Below, piece by piece: positions 49,069 to 59,728 of a stretch of 64,000 nucleotides of DNA. The notes under the pieces are model-generated. The model made no database searches and was not told the DNA's origin. It saw only the letters and a list, made by a program, of their open reading frames with translations. Numbering within the stretch: position 1 is the first letter of the stretch; each line of letters starts with the position of its first letter. Location of the stretch: the NCBI GenBank assembly GCA_049601975.1, contig JBMYRC010000009.1, positions 1 through 64,000 on the forward strand. The letters run 5' to 3'. Made by a program: the position numbers and the translations under genes. Origin of the DNA: UBA6544 sp049601975 (GTDB lineage Bacteria > Pseudomonadota > Alphaproteobacteria > UBA8366).

Positions 49069-50238
49069 TCAGGTGAGCGCAGACTTTAACGCGTCGACGA
49101 GGTCCGTGCGCTCCCAGGAAAATCCGCCGTCGGCTTCCGGCTCGCGGCCAAAATGCCCATAAGCCGCGGTCCTGGCATAGATTGGACGGCTCAATTGTAG
49201 ATGCTCGCGAATACCACGCGGACTGAGATCCATTGCTTCCTGAACAGCCTCTGCCAGTTTGCCGTCATCGAAGCGACCCGTACCGGCCGTGTTAACATAG
49301 ACGGAAAGCGGTTTAGATACACCGATCGCGTAGGCGATTTGAATCGTGCAACGATCCGCCAAATCAGCCGCGACGACGTTTTTCGCCACATAGCGCGCCG
49401 CATAGGCCGCTGAGCGATCGACTTTCGTCGGATCCTTGCCCGAAAAGGCACCGCCTCCGTGCGGCGCGGCGCCACCATATGTATCGACAATGATTTTGCG
49501 GCCGGTCAGGCCGGCATCGCCGTCGGGTCCACCGATCACGAATCGTCCGGTCGGGTTCACATAGAACTCATCCTCGGGACACATCCAGCCGTCGGGCAGA
49601 ACTTTCAGTACGTGCGGGCGAACTAATTCCCGGACTTCTTTTTGCTCCATCCCCTCAACATGCTGGGTCGATACGACAACCGAGGTGACCCCCACGGGTT
49701 GGCCGTTTTCGTACTGAACGGTCAATTGGCTTTTCGAATCCGGCCCAATTCCCGGCAAGTCGCCAGCATGGCGGGCATCGGCCATGCTTTTCAGAATTTG
49801 GTGGCTGTATTGGATCGGCGCCGGCATCAACACTGGCGTCTCGCGGCAGGCGTAACCGAACATCAGTCCTTGGTCACCCGCACCTTCATCCTTGTTGCCA
49901 GCCGCATCGACGCCCTGCGCGATATCGGCGGATTGCGAATGAACGTAGCATTGCACATCCATGGTCTCCCAATGGAAACCATCTTGTTCATAGCCGATCT
50001 CCCGGACGCTCTTGCGCGCGAGCTCCTCGAGCATCTCGTGCGTAATACTGTCCGGCCCGCGCACTTCGCCCGCCATGACGACACGATTGGTCGTGGTCAG
50101 GGTTTCGCAGCCGACGCGCGCATTTTCGCCGCTCGTCATATAGACGTCGACGACCTCATCGGAAATGCGGTCGGAAATTTTATCGGGATGTCCTTCGGAC
50201 ACGGATTCGCTGGTAAAAAGATAGTCGCCGTTACTCAC
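49069..50238 (-). CDS. metK: S-adenosylmethionine synthetase
   Basis: This 389-residue enzyme makes SAM from methionine and ATP. Motifs are [20 protein letters not shown] at the N-terminus, [10 protein letters not shown] and [19 protein letters not shown] near 255-273. The N-terminal HPDK histidine and active-site lysines are present. It lies 46 bases downstream of an XRE regulator. I saw no room for, or match to, a SAM riboswitch. Confidence 0.97.
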   Translation of the reverse strand: MSNGDYLFTSESVSEGHPDKISDRISDEVVDVYMTSGENARVGCETLTTTNRVVMAGEVRGPDSITHEMLEELARKSVREIGYEQDGFHWETMDVQCYVHSQSADIAQGVDAAGNKDEGAGDQGLMFGYACRETPVLMPAPIQYSHQILKSMADARHAGDLPGIGPDSKSQLTVQYENGQPVGVTSVVVSTQHVEGMEQKEVRELVRPHVLKVLPDGWMCPEDEFYVNPTGRFVIGGPDGDAGLTGRKIIVDTYGGAAPHGGGAFSGKDPTKVDRSAAYAARYVAKNVVAADLADRCTIQIAYAIGVSKPLSVYVNTAGTGRFDDGKLAEAVQEAMDLSPRGIREHLQLSRPIYARTAAYGHFGREPEADGGFSWERTDLVDALKSALT

Positions 50239-50284
50239 GCCTCACCCCTTCATTTCGATGATTGTCCGAGCGGCACTTTTGTCA

Positions 50285-50806
50285 TCACGCCGCAGAGGGT
50301 TGGTCCGCCATATGGTGGGTCGGCGCCCTTGTCGCAATCTTTCGCATGATCGTCAAGGGAACGAGATTAAAACATTCCCGACGTCTCGCAAACGGCCTCA
50401 ATCCGATAGCGAGCGCGCTAATTCGAATAGCCGGATCGGCGATTTTATAATAGGCCCGCACGAGTTCCAATGTCTCGCGTTTCGTCAACAATTCAGGCGA
50501 GCCAACGGCGGCGTCATCGGAAACAACTGCTTCGACAGCCCCATCTTCCATATCGTCAAAGAAATAGGTGATGGGCGCATTCAGAACGCGGGAAATGTCA
50601 AACAGTCGGCTGGCCCCGATGCGATTGGCCCCCCGCTCATATTTTTGCACCTGTTGGAAGGTGAGCCCAAGAGCTTCGCCAAGTTTTTCCTGACTGAGCC
50701 CCAATAGGGTTCGACGCAACCTAACGCGGGTGCCGACATGGATATCAATAGGGTTTGGGTTACCCGGGCTCTTCGCGACCGGGTTTAGTGTTTGTTGTGT
50801 TGGCAT
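50285..50806 (-). CDS. XRE-family HTH regulator with probable C-terminal frameshift
   Basis: This 173-residue protein has an N-terminal helix-turn-helix (VRLRRTLLGLSQEKLGEALGL, FQQVQKYERGANRIGASRL) and the family segment RETLELVRAYYKIADPAIR. After that point, relatives end in a short FELAKSLA-type helix. Here the matching FELARSLSD followed by a stop (50398-50400) lies in the +1 frame. The reading frame used instead adds about 34 unrelated residues. A small deletion near 50425-50430 is the likely cause. DNA binding should be unaffected. Confidence 0.75.
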   Translation of the reverse strand: MPTQQTLNPVAKSPGNPNPIDIHVGTRVRLRRTLLGLSQEKLGEALGLTFQQVQKYERGANRIGASRLFDISRVLNAPITYFFDDMEDGAVEAVVSDDAAVGSPELLTKRETLELVRAYYKIADPAIRISALAIGLRPFARRRECFNLVPLTIMRKIATRAPTHHMADQPSAA

Positions 50807-50892
50807 TTGCGACCTCGATCCAAGCTTGATTGTGTAAGTCGACTGCCCCCATGCAACTCTTACATGGTGTGTCTATTTGTCAATTCACGTTT

Positions 50893-52449
50893 TTATATTT
50901 TCCCCTCGCGCCTCGAAAGGAACGCGGATATACCAACGAAGCCAATCAGGCAGCAGAAAAACAACAAGTCGCGCCATTCGCCATAAACGGTAGGCTCCAT
51001 CAGAGGCTTCGGTAGTTTAACATCGAGGAAGCCTCGTTCATTCAGCGGTATGACACCAAGCACTCGACCGTATGGACCGAAAACGCCCGACTTTCCGGTA
51101 TAGGCGGCCCGCAAGACCGGCATGCCCTCTTCCACTGCACGGACTTTGGCATTGGCAAAATGTTGATGCGGGCCAGCGGAAACGCCGTACCAAGCATCAT
51201 TCGTCAAATTAATAATTGCAGATGGGCGATCGAGCGAATTGATCACTTCGCCCGGGAAAATTACTTCATAACACACCAATAAACTCACTGGCGGCAGTCC
51301 GGGTAGGCGCAAAGTGCGTACGCCTACACCGGGTTGATAACCCAGAGCACCTTGCGTAATTTTTTCGATCGGCAGCAAGGAGGCCAACGGCACATATTCG
51401 CCAAACGGCACTAGGTGGGCCTTGTCGTAATAGTCGACAATTACACCCGCCGCATTCATCACCAACACGGAATTGAAGGACCTAGCTGAACCAGCTTCGC
51501 GCCGCGGCGCGCCCGTAATCAAGAGGCCATTTTTTGGCACCACTTTCGCTAATACTTTGCGGGCCGACGCGTCGTTCGCCAAATAAAGCGTCGCCGCCAT
51601 TTCCGGCCAGATCACATGGGTGATCCAATCCGGGCGATCTTGCAGGCTGAGGCGATAATGCGCGCTGATGTTGCGGGAACGATATTGCCGCGCCCATTTC
51701 TCGCGCTGTGGAATATTCGCCTGCACCAAACGGATGCCAACGCCAGGTGTCTCCGAAGGCGGCTCCACCGCCAACCGCAGGACACCTCCGCCCCAGTGCA
51801 CGACAACGATGGCGACGGCGGCGACTAAGATCAACAAGCGACCTTTTAGGCGTCCCCTCCCGATGGCGGCCGCAGGCAATGCCGCCGCGACGAGGGCAAA
51901 CAAACCCATACCGTATATCCCATAGAGTGATGCGGATTGCAGTAAGGGGTCGAGACCACTCCACGCATGTCCAAAAAGGTTCCACGGCAGACCGGTCAGC
52001 ACATTACCCCGCAACCAATCGACAGATGCGAACGCAGCCGCAACCGCGAGCGCAACCCCTAAGCGCCCGCGTGCGAGCGAAGCGACGCAAGCTGCAACGC
52101 CCGTGAAAATCGCCAAAAATGCCGGTAAACCTAGAGCGGCGAACGGCAACATCCAGGCATGCTGGTCGCCGAAGACCAACATTGCGTTGCCAATCCAATA
52201 AAGGCCGAAAGCGAAATAACCAAATGCGAAGCTCCAACCGAGGGCAAAAGAATTGCGCCACGACCGTTGCGGTCGGTCCAATTGCAAAACGAAGGTCGAA
52301 ATCGACAGAAAAAGCACCGGCAGAAAATCTATCGGCGGCAACGCGAGGGTCGCCAGGCCACCCCCGAGGAAGGCGCATATGTAGCGCCGCCATCCGGAAA
52401 GATCTCCGAAATAGTCGCCGCAGCGATCGATCGCTACGCTAAACGGCAA
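50893..52449 (-). CDS. lnt: apolipoprotein N-acyltransferase
   Basis: This membrane enzyme N-acylates the cysteine of lipoproteins. Several N-terminal transmembrane helices are followed by a nitrilase domain carrying the triad: Glu in VIWPEMAATL, Lys in YYDKAHLVPFGEYVP and Cys in SLLVCYEVIFPG. NLTNDAWYG is also conserved. The open frame begins inside corC. TTG 52449 (about 518 aa) gives a short overlap with the corC stop and is the preferred start, but is not certain. Confidence 0.92.
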   Translation of the reverse strand: MPFSVAIDRCGDYFGDLSGWRRYICAFLGGGLATLALPPIDFLPVLFLSISTFVLQLDRPQRSWRNSFALGWSFAFGYFAFGLYWIGNAMLVFGDQHAWMLPFAALGLPAFLAIFTGVAACVASLARGRLGVALAVAAAFASVDWLRGNVLTGLPWNLFGHAWSGLDPLLQSASLYGIYGMGLFALVAAALPAAAIGRGRLKGRLLILVAAVAIVVVHWGGGVLRLAVEPPSETPGVGIRLVQANIPQREKWARQYRSRNISAHYRLSLQDRPDWITHVIWPEMAATLYLANDASARKVLAKVVPKNGLLITGAPRREAGSARSFNSVLVMNAAGVIVDYYDKAHLVPFGEYVPLASLLPIEKITQGALGYQPGVGVRTLRLPGLPPVSLLVCYEVIFPGEVINSLDRPSAIINLTNDAWYGVSAGPHQHFANAKVRAVEEGMPVLRAAYTGKSGVFGPYGRVLGVIPLNERGFLDVKLPKPLMEPTVYGEWRDLLFFCCLIGFVGISAFLSRREGKI

Positions 52450-53362
52450 GGTCCGAAGACGGTGGAATATTACAAATTCGAACCCGGCGAATGCGCCGCG
52501 CATCCGCATCTATTATTTCGAATTCGATCCCAGAGGCTTCATGCGAGATTACCTCGCCGCGGGTCGGCACCCGACCGGCGAGATTGAAAATCAACCCACC
52601 GACGGTCTCGCTGCCGTCTTCGCGTTCTTCCTCGGTTAAGATTTGCCCGATTGTCTCTTCAAACTCACCGAGCCCGAGCCGAGCATCGACGTCATAGGTG
52701 CCATCCGCGCGCGCCGTCAACAGAGGCCCTTCATCGACATCGTGTTCGTCTTCGATTTCGCCGACAATTTGCTCGACCAAATCCTCAATCGTCGTCAATC
52801 CGTCGATACCGCCATATTCGTCGACCACGAGCGCCATGTGGATGCGTTCCATCCGCATTTGCAGCAACAAATCGAGAACCCGCATGCTCGGCGCGACGAA
52901 CAGAATCTTCCGCAAAAGTTTTCGCGTATCGTAGACATCGCCAGACGCCATTGAGGCCATCATATCCTTGATGTGAATCATCCCAAGCACATCATCAAGA
53001 TTAGCGCGGTAGACCGGCATCCTCGAATGCGCTTCCTCGGCAATCAAATTCAATAAATCATCGCGGCTAATAGAGACGTCGACCGCGACGATATCGGCGC
53101 GCGGCACCATCACGTCGGAGACGGTTAGCGCGCCGACCGTGAGGACCTTATCGAGCATCGCACGCGCGACAGGATCGACCGGCGGTTCGTTCTCCTCATG
53201 TTGCTCTATGAGTTCTTCAAAAGTCTCCCGCAGACTCGAATCACCGTTTCGGCCGTTTCGCACACCGCGGAATAGCCCGCGAAAAAAACCAGCCGGCTTC
53301 GCGACCGCGGGTGGGTCTTCTCCAGTCTCGGCAATTTTGTCGGCAACCTGATCGCTGCTCAT
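52439..53362 (-). CDS. corC: CorC/TlyC-type CBS-domain protein
   Basis: This 307-residue cytosolic protein has a CBS pair ([15 protein letters not shown] and [21 protein letters not shown], then [21 protein letters not shown] as the second CBS, here [12 protein letters not shown]) and a C-terminal CorC_HlyC domain ([17 protein letters not shown]). It is implicated in magnesium or cobalt efflux by family. It lies between ybeY and lnt, the usual order. Confidence 0.92.
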   Translation of the reverse strand: MSSDQVADKIAETGEDPPAVAKPAGFFRGLFRGVRNGRNGDSSLRETFEELIEQHEENEPPVDPVARAMLDKVLTVGALTVSDVMVPRADIVAVDVSISRDDLLNLIAEEAHSRMPVYRANLDDVLGMIHIKDMMASMASGDVYDTRKLLRKILFVAPSMRVLDLLLQMRMERIHMALVVDEYGGIDGLTTIEDLVEQIVGEIEDEHDVDEGPLLTARADGTYDVDARLGLGEFEETIGQILTEEEREDGSETVGGLIFNLAGRVPTRGEVISHEASGIEFEIIDADARRIRRVRICNIPPSSDLAV

Positions 53363-53368
53363 CGCATT

Positions 53369-53863
53369 CTACTCCGCTGCCGCGGCACCTTCTAAGTAGG
53401 GGTTGGGGTACCCAAGTTCGGCCAAAACCGTGATTTCAATGCCTTCCATTGCCGCCGCTTGATCCGCGTCCTGGTGATCGTGACCCAGCAGATGCAGCAA
53501 ACCGTGCGCGGTCAGATGGGAGACATGAGCCTCCAGTGTTTTAGCATCGCGCTCCGCTTCCCGGATCACGGTTTCACATGCCAGTACTACATCGCCTAAA
53601 TGAATTGGACCGCCCGGCGAAATCGGCTCACCCATCGGAAAGGCCAAGACGTTTGTCGCTTGATCCTTACCCCGATGCTCCCTGTTCAATGAGCGGATCG
53701 CCGCGTCGTCGCTCATTAACAGACTTACTTCACCATCGGTGGCGATATCCACACTCGCCCAAGCGTGTTCGGCCGCGCAACGCACTATTTTCTCGACATT
53801 CGGCAGCATCTCGCACCATTGCGGCGATACCATGGTCAATTCGATTTCAAGCTTGCCGGCCAT
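53369..53863 (-). CDS. ybeY: endoribonuclease YbeY (16S rRNA maturation)
   Basis: This 164-residue zinc-dependent RNase has the histidine motif HGLLHLLGHDHQ near 123-134 (H-x3-H-x5-H), preceded by NREHRGKDQATNVLAFPMG. It processes the 3' end of 16S rRNA and aids ribosome quality control. It sits 3 bases after phoH and 6 before corC. Confidence 0.95.
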   Translation of the reverse strand: MAGKLEIELTMVSPQWCEMLPNVEKIVRCAAEHAWASVDIATDGEVSLLMSDDAAIRSLNREHRGKDQATNVLAFPMGEPISPGGPIHLGDVVLACETVIREAERDAKTLEAHVSHLTAHGLLHLLGHDHQDADQAAAMEGIEITVLAELGYPNPYLEGAAAAE

Positions 53864-53866
53864 GGT

Positions 53867-54838
53867 TCAGCGGCGCTCGTTCGTTGGGTTTCGTGCTTCA
53901 TAAGCCCGCACGATACGGGCTACCAAATCGTGGCGCACGACATCGGCGTCGGTAAACCGGATGAAGCACGCTCCTTCGACATATTTCAGAACCTCCACCG
54001 CGTCACTGAGGCCGGACTGGATGCCTGACGGCAGATCGACTTGGCTGAGATCGCCAGTCACGACCATACGGCTATTCTCACCCAATCGGGTTAAGAACAT
54101 CTTCATCTGCATCCGCGTGGTATTCTGCGCCTCGTCGAGAATGACAAACGCATTCGATAAGGTGCGCCCCCGCATAAACGCCAGCGGGGCGATTTCGATC
54201 TCGCCGGATTCCATGCGTCGCGCCACTTGATCACCCGGCATCGTATCGTATAGAGCGTCGTAGAGCGGCCGCAAATACGGATCGACTTTATCCCGCATAT
54301 CACCCGGCAGGAAACCAAGTCGCTCGCCCGCTTCGACTGCCGGCCGCGATAAAATAATCCTGTCTATTTGTCCGGTATTCATCATTGCAACCGCAGCGCA
54401 GACAGCCAGATAGGTCTTACCGGTCCCGGCCGGACCAAACCCGAAGACGAGATCGCGCTCCGTTATCGCTTCAATGTACCGTGCTTGAGTTGGCGATCTT
54501 GGCGCGATGCGTTTTTTCCAAGTCTGAATAATTGGCTGGTCGTCGCTCGACGCATCAAGTCCCCCACGGGCCATGCGAACGGCGGCGTCCACCTCCGCAG
54601 CATCGACCAATTGACCCTTTGTCAATCGCCGGTAAAGCGCATCGAGCGCGCTGCGCGCGATATCCGCCGCATCGACAGGTCCAGAAATGGCGAGATGATT
54701 ACCCCGGCTGATCAATGACACTCCGAGCCTATTTTCTATTTGGGCAAGATGCTTGTCATGCTCACCATAAAGCTGCGGCAATAAACGGTTATCGTCGAAT
54801 TTCACGTGGACAGCGTCACCTTCGCTGGGTGTGGTCAT
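53867..54838 (-). CDS. phoH: PhoH-like ATPase
   Basis: This 323-residue PhoH-family ATPase has Walker [14 protein letters not shown] near 133-145, [18 protein letters not shown], and Walker [14 protein letters not shown]. It follows miaB with a 4-base overlap (ATGA) and precedes ybeY. The miaB-phoH-ybeY-corC-lnt order points to a role around rRNA or tRNA maturation. Confidence 0.92.
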   Translation of the reverse strand: MTTPSEGDAVHVKFDDNRLLPQLYGEHDKHLAQIENRLGVSLISRGNHLAISGPVDAADIARSALDALYRRLTKGQLVDAAEVDAAVRMARGGLDASSDDQPIIQTWKKRIAPRSPTQARYIEAITERDLVFGFGPAGTGKTYLAVCAAVAMMNTGQIDRIILSRPAVEAGERLGFLPGDMRDKVDPYLRPLYDALYDTMPGDQVARRMESGEIEIAPLAFMRGRTLSNAFVILDEAQNTTRMQMKMFLTRLGENSRMVVTGDLSQVDLPSGIQSGLSDAVEVLKYVEGACFIRFTDADVVRHDLVARIVRAYEARNPTNERR

Positions 54839-56229
54839 CGGTCTAATGCTAACGCGCTCTGAGGTCTCGCCACGGCAGTAGCATCCGTCGGCTCGGCAAT
54901 GGCGCCCCGCAAACTATTGGTCAGAATATCTTCGATCCGAATATCGGCGACATAGCCAATTCGATGTTTGGGCCCCGCGAAATGAACCGGATGCAAGAAT
55001 GGCGAACGGCCGACGAGCTGACCTTCCTCTCGCCCCTCACCTTCGATCAAGACCGATAACGTCTTACCCATCTGTTCACGGTTGAAAGCGTCCTGTTGCA
55101 CGCGCAACAATTGCTGCAGGGATTCCAATCGATCCCGGCGAATTTCTTCCGGAACATGATCTTCGGCGGCGGCTGCCGGTGTGCCCGGACGCGCACTGTA
55201 TTTGAACGAATAGGCTTGGACGTAGCCGATATCGTTCACCAACCGCAATGTCGCCGCGAAATCTTCATTGCTCTCGCCCGGAAATCCGACAATGAAATCT
55301 GAAGACAGTGCTATATCGGGCCGCGCCGAACGGAGGCGGTCGACAAGACGGCGATACTCGTCGGCGGTATGCCGCCGGTTCATTGACGCCAAAATGCGAT
55401 CCGAGCCGGATTGCACGGGCAAATGCAGAAACGGCATCAACTGAGGAACATCTCGATGCGCCTCTATTAATTCGTCATCCATGTCGCGGGGGTGGCTGGT
55501 GGTATAGCGAAGCCGCCACAAACCGTCGATCTCCGCAAGTAGGCGGATCAATCGGCCCAATCCCCAATCCCGGCCATCCGGCCCCAATCCGTGGAATGCA
55601 TTGACGTTTTGGCCCAAAAGCGTGATCTCGCGACTACCCGACGCCACCAAGCGTCGCGCCTCCGCTACAATGGCCTCGACCGATCGCGATTGCTCGGCCC
55701 CTCTCGTATAAGGGACGACACAGAATGTGCAAAACCGGTCGCAGCCTTCTTGAATGGTCAAGAACGCGGAAACACCTTTAGGGGCACTTTCCTCGGGCAA
55801 ATGATCGAATTTATCTTCGGCCGGAAAGTCGATATCAATCGCCGGACCACTGTCACCCCGAAGCACCTGTTCCACCAAGGCCGGCAGGCGGTGATACGTT
55901 TGCGGCCCCAGGACGATATCGACGTAGGGTGCCCGCGCCAAGATTTCCTCGCCCTCCGCTTGCGCCACGCAACCGGCAACGGCGATCAGCATCCGGCAGC
56001 CATCCGTCTCTCGTTTTTCCGCTTGCAACTGACGCAGGCGACCCAGCTCGGAATAAACCTTTTCCGCCGCTTTTTCACGAATATGACAAGTGTTGAGGAC
56101 GACGATATCGGCATCATTTGGCACGTCTGACGGCGCATAGCCGGAACTCGCCAGCGAATCGACCATACGCGCGGAGTCGTAGACGTTCATCTGGCAACCA
56201 AAAGTTTTGATGAAGAGCTTTTTTGCCAA
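54835..56229 (-). CDS. miaB: tRNA-2-methylthio-N6-dimethylallyladenosine synthase MiaB
   Basis: This 464-residue radical-SAM methylthiotransferase has an N-terminal UPF0004 domain with three Fe-S cysteines ([31 protein letters not shown]), a radical-SAM CxxxCxxC in [14 protein letters not shown] near 160, and a C-terminal TRAM domain. It methylthiolates A37 of tRNAs. Its terminal residues include an Arg-rich RSALALDR end. Confidence 0.95.
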   Translation of the reverse strand: MAKKLFIKTFGCQMNVYDSARMVDSLASSGYAPSDVPNDADIVVLNTCHIREKAAEKVYSELGRLRQLQAEKRETDGCRMLIAVAGCVAQAEGEEILARAPYVDIVLGPQTYHRLPALVEQVLRGDSGPAIDIDFPAEDKFDHLPEESAPKGVSAFLTIQEGCDRFCTFCVVPYTRGAEQSRSVEAIVAEARRLVASGSREITLLGQNVNAFHGLGPDGRDWGLGRLIRLLAEIDGLWRLRYTTSHPRDMDDELIEAHRDVPQLMPFLHLPVQSGSDRILASMNRRHTADEYRRLVDRLRSARPDIALSSDFIVGFPGESNEDFAATLRLVNDIGYVQAYSFKYSARPGTPAAAAEDHVPEEIRRDRLESLQQLLRVQQDAFNREQMGKTLSVLIEGEGREEGQLVGRSPFLHPVHFAGPKHRIGYVADIRIEDILTNSLRGAIAEPTDATAVARPQSALALDR

Positions 56230-56350
56230 CGTCAGGCGCTCTGAACGCGGACGGTAGCCACTGCCCCAGGGGTCATTGATGCAAAAAGCGCTGTGCGCCT
56301 GTAGTTTCTACAATCTTTCATCTCACTCTAACACCGGAACATCAACGCTT

Positions 56351-57181
56351 TCAAGCGGTCGTCGTCGCATTGGGCGGCGGGGCGAGGACGCGGGTGTCAT
56401 CGCCCCGACCGGCGATCGACCTGGAAAATCCACTCGTTATCGCGCGTTCGCAGTGGCGTGCCAATTCTTTCCGGGAATCAAAACCCTCCAGCGTCACCGC
56501 ATCGTGAACGGTTATCTCGACCCTGCAGCGTCCCAATCCAAGCAATTGCCAAAAATGTGGAGCAAAATTCATATCACCATACCAAGCGTAGAGTGGTCGC
56601 ATTAAGCGTCCGAGCGGAAGCCCGTCGAGACGTGTATAGGCAATGGAAATCGGTTGTACCGGCACGGGACGCCTATTTGCTTCAAGCTCAGCGGCACTGA
56701 ACAAACTGCTCTTGAATGGCAGGATCGTTGTCCCGTCACTGCTCGTGCCCTCCGGGAAAAATATGAGCCTATCACCACTTAAAAGCCGCGACGTCAATTC
56801 TTCCCGGTGCTTGCGGGCGTGACGCGGGTTACGTTCGATAAATACGGTGCGCTGGAGCGTCGCCAGAAATCCAAATACTGGCCACTGGCGAATATCGGCG
56901 CGAGAAACAAAACTACCGTCGATGACAGAACCTATCGCGATCACATCGAGATATGAGATATGGTTCGAGACAAACAGGGCCGGACCCTCAACTAAAGATC
57001 CTCCTACCACGGTTACATCCATACCAATCGTGCGGCGGCACCAACGGAGCCAAATTTTCGGTAGCCAACGCGCCATATTCGTACGCAGCGCCAAGGCGGG
57101 ACCCTGTACCACAACAATGAATACCGTAAGCCCCATAAGAAGAAAGAGCCTAAAAACAGCTAAACTTGTCGATCTAGTCAT
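56351..57181 (-). CDS. plsC: 1-acyl-sn-glycerol-3-phosphate acyltransferase-like (PlsC family)
   Basis: This 276-residue membrane enzyme has an N-terminal transmembrane helix (FRLFLLMGLTVFIVVVQG), the catalytic H-x4-D in SNHISYLDV near 92, and the substrate-binding FFPEGTSSDG near 168. It adds the second acyl chain to lysophosphatidic acid, or a related acyl transfer such as to ornithine lipid. 121 bases downstream to miaB and about 280 upstream to fur. Confidence 0.88.
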   Translation of the reverse strand: MTRSTSLAVFRLFLLMGLTVFIVVVQGPALALRTNMARWLPKIWLRWCRRTIGMDVTVVGGSLVEGPALFVSNHISYLDVIAIGSVIDGSFVSRADIRQWPVFGFLATLQRTVFIERNPRHARKHREELTSRLLSGDRLIFFPEGTSSDGTTILPFKSSLFSAAELEANRRPVPVQPISIAYTRLDGLPLGRLMRPLYAWYGDMNFAPHFWQLLGLGRCRVEITVHDAVTLEGFDSRKELARHCERAITSGFSRSIAGRGDDTRVLAPPPNATTTA

Positions 57182-57462
57182 TCCGCCGCCACTGGCCTCC
57201 CGTCATGTGTCGAGCAAAGAAAGCAATCTGTTCAAATACTAGTTACCATACCACTCGATGCGACCGCACCGCTCAACAAGGATCCAAACGTCGATCCTCC
57301 CGAATTGATAGTCCACAACAGCATTATCGCCAAACGCAAACGCAGGCCGATAACATTGAAATTCAAAGAAATAACATGACAGCGCCGAAAGTTTTTCCAG
57401 CGGGGAGCTAAAAAAGAAGACCGTTTTAGGAACGTTTTAACGGCGTACCGCCAATATGAACC

Positions 57463-57894
57463 TTATTTGGCATCTTTATCTCGGCCCAATGGCACCGCAT
57501 AAAGTTCGAGTTTGTGATCTACCAACGTATAACCAAGCCGTCGCGCCACTTCACGCTGCAACGCCTCGATCTCGTCGTTCGTGAACTCGATCACCTCACC
57601 GGATTCGATGTCAATTAGATGATCGTGATGCTGTTCAGAGGATTCCTCGTAGCGCGAGCGACCATCGCCGAAATCGTGGCGGTCCAAAATACTCGCCTCT
57701 TCAAACAGGCGTACCGTGCGATAGACGGTGGCAATGCTGATCTTTGGATCGATCGCCGTCGCCCGTTGATAGAGGAGTTCAACATCCGGGTGATCTTCGG
57801 AATCCGATAAAACGCGCGCAATGACCCGGCGCTGACCGGTCATTTTCAGCCCTTTTTCTGAGCAAAGACGTTCGATGCGTTGGGAATCCAACAT
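57463..57894 (-). CDS. fur: Fur family transcriptional regulator
   Basis: This 143-residue protein has winged-helix residues KMTGQRRVIARVLSD and SIATVYRTVRLFEEASIL, and the metal motif SEQHHDHLIDIESGEVIEF (HHDH). It lacks CxxC zinc pairs. In alphaproteobacteria such proteins act as Fur or the manganese regulator Mur. It is distinct from irr at 15729. The 281 bases between it and plsC hold no gene. Confidence 0.9.
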   Translation of the reverse strand: MLDSQRIERLCSEKGLKMTGQRRVIARVLSDSEDHPDVELLYQRATAIDPKISIATVYRTVRLFEEASILDRHDFGDGRSRYEESSEQHHDHLIDIESGEVIEFTNDEIEALQREVARRLGYTLVDHKLELYAVPLGRDKDAK

Positions 57895-57952
57895 CCATCA
57901 ACTGCCGTCTGAATTAAACAAATTCTTCGAAAGGATCACGAGTCGGACGGGA

Positions 57953-58381
57953 TTAACCGCGCCCTCGCCGAGACCGCGTCCCCAAACCAATCTCTTTCGC
58001 CAACCTGCTGCGCTGTTTCGCGTAGTTCGGCGAAACCATCGGATAGTCCGGTGGCAATCCCCAGCGTTCCCGGTACTCTTCCGGCGTCAGATTATACGCC
58101 GTCTTCAGATGCCGCTTAAGCATCTTTAGCTTCTTACCATCCTCTAGACAGATGATATAATCCGCCGTAACCGACTGTTTCGCGGGTACGGCGGGTACGG
58201 GACGGTCCGATCTTGGCTCTTGTTCGGCGCCTACGCTGACAAGGCTCTTGTAAACACGCTCAATCAAATCGGGCAGATCACTGACCGGCACGGTATTGTT
58301 CGATACGTGAGCCGCGACAATTTCTGACGTTAGACCGAGCAGTTCCTCGCGGTTGTTATCTTCTTGCGACGGTTCGGACAT
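57953..58381 (-). CDS. mucR: MucR/Ros family zinc-finger transcriptional regulator
   Basis: This 142-residue protein has VSDLPDLIERVYKSLVSVG, then the C-terminal zinc-finger region around YIICLEDGKKLKMLKRHLKT and YNLTPEEYRERWGLPPDYPM. The finger has Cys followed by the conserved His of RHL. MucR is a pleiotropic repressor and DNA-bridging regulator in alphaproteobacteria. About 190 bases of AT-rich sequence lie upstream, a likely self-regulated promoter. Confidence 0.93.
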   Translation of the reverse strand: MSEPSQEDNNREELLGLTSEIVAAHVSNNTVPVSDLPDLIERVYKSLVSVGAEQEPRSDRPVPAVPAKQSVTADYIICLEDGKKLKMLKRHLKTAYNLTPEEYRERWGLPPDYPMVSPNYAKQRSRLAKEIGLGTRSRRGRG

Positions 58382-58569
58382 AGTGTGCTTCCTGTTTCCC
58401 GATGGACCCTCGGCGCCGTCCTCTTTTTAGATGGGACAAATGATAAAGCTTCCATGGGACCTGTATTCGTAAAGTGTTTCCGATCATTACTTGGTAATCG
58501 GTTAATTTACACTCTATCAAACCGATATTCGACTCAGCAAGCTGTTTAGTCGTGGTTCTTTACTAGTCG

Positions 58570-59040
58570 TTATTGCAGATCTGTTAGATCATAGGTCATC
58601 AGAATAGCCGCGACCCGGCGCCGATCCGCCCGGCGGTAATAGTTCGCCCTGCGCCCTGTCGGCCGAAAATTGAGTTTACGGTACAATGCGATGGCTCCCG
58701 GATTGTCTTCGCCGACTTCAAGATGGACAGCGCGGGCACCCTCCGTGCGGGCAGCATAGAACATCGCGCGCAGCAACGCGGTACCCACGCCTTGCCGGCG
58801 TCCGTCCGACAGCGTCCCTATTGATAATACCTCGGCTTCATCCAGTATGGCACGGGCGATCAAGAATCCCATCGGGGTCCGGTCCGGACCGCCGAACGCG
58901 AGCAAACACCACGCGCCCGGTGTCCGCAGTAACGACGCAGCAACGACTTCCGGATAGGGTTCGTCGAAACTTTGTCCATAAATATGCGCGACGATTGGTA
59001 ACTCGCCCAATGTAACTTCCCGAACATGGATGTCGTTCAC
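58570..59040 (-). CDS. rimI: [ribosomal protein S18]-alanine N-acetyltransferase RimI
   Basis: This 156-residue GNAT acetyltransferase has the acetyl-CoA loop SDGRRQGVGTALLRAM near 85-100 and HLEVGEDNPGAIALYRKLNFRP, the RimI signature. It overlaps the end of tsaB by 4 bases, a standard pairing. It may acetylate ribosomal S18 or other N-termini. Confidence 0.88.
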   Translation of the reverse strand: MNDIHVREVTLGELPIVAHIYGQSFDEPYPEVVAASLLRTPGAWCLLAFGGPDRTPMGFLIARAILDEAEVLSIGTLSDGRRQGVGTALLRAMFYAARTEGARAVHLEVGEDNPGAIALYRKLNFRPTGRRANYYRRADRRRVAAILMTYDLTDLQ

Positions 59041-59705
59041 GCGCGTCTCTTTCTGGGCGGCCCCACGTCCGGTGGCCTGAGATACATCGGTTCCGCCGCC
59101 ATAATATCTCCCGTGGCGAAGCGTTCCCCAGCAAGACGCGCGACCCAGGTCGCATCCGGTAACACCGGACCACCCGTCAATTCAATATCCCGTCCTGTCG
59201 CTCGTAAAACGGTCGCCGCCCGTTCGCCTGCATCGCCCGCGATCCGCAACGATTGATCGGGAAAGAGGTCAGGCAGTGTCGATTCCTCAACAGCGGCCGG
59301 CTTTGAGGCCGGATATCCATTCTTATCAAAATATTGGACGTAGATGTCGGCACGTTTTGTCTCTAACGCGACCAGCATGCCTCGGGTCTGCAGACCTTGA
59401 GCACGTGCGATGGCTTCGAAAGTCGTCACACCGGCGAGCGGCACGGACGCAGCAAGTGAAAGTGCCTGAGCGGTCGAGAGAACAATTCGCACACCAGTAT
59501 AAGCGCCGGGGCCCACGGTAGAAGCGATCAGATCCAGGTCCATCGCTTTCCGGCCTGCCGCCGATAAGACGCGCTCGATCATCGGAACTAGCGCTTCGGC
59601 TTGACCCCGCCCCATCTCTTCATATTGTCGGGAGATAATTTCTTCGTCGTGACAGATCGCTGCCGAGCAGGCGGCAGTAGCACAGTCGATACCAAGAACA
59701 TACAT
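59037..59705 (-). CDS. tsaB: tRNA N6-threonylcarbamoyladenosine biosynthesis protein TsaB
   Basis: This 222-residue ASKHA-fold protein starts MYVLGIDCATAACSAAI and has ASTVGPGAYTGVRIVLSTAQ near 62-81, the conserved TsaB motif. With TsaD, TsaC and TsaE (not in the window) it makes t6A37 in tRNAs. It overlaps rimI. Confidence 0.93.
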   Translation of the reverse strand: MYVLGIDCATAACSAAICHDEEIISRQYEEMGRGQAEALVPMIERVLSAAGRKAMDLDLIASTVGPGAYTGVRIVLSTAQALSLAASVPLAGVTTFEAIARAQGLQTRGMLVALETKRADIYVQYFDKNGYPASKPAAVEESTLPDLFPDQSLRIAGDAGERAATVLRATGRDIELTGGPVLPDATWVARLAGERFATGDIMAAEPMYLRPPDVGPPRKRRA

Positions 59706-59728
59706 GTCGCCGTGCCCCCTAGCGGCAA

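Noticed and set aside
50239..50284. Possible SAM riboswitch ahead of metK
   Set aside because: Only 46 bases separate metK from the XRE gene and no conserved pseudoknot-like motif is visible.
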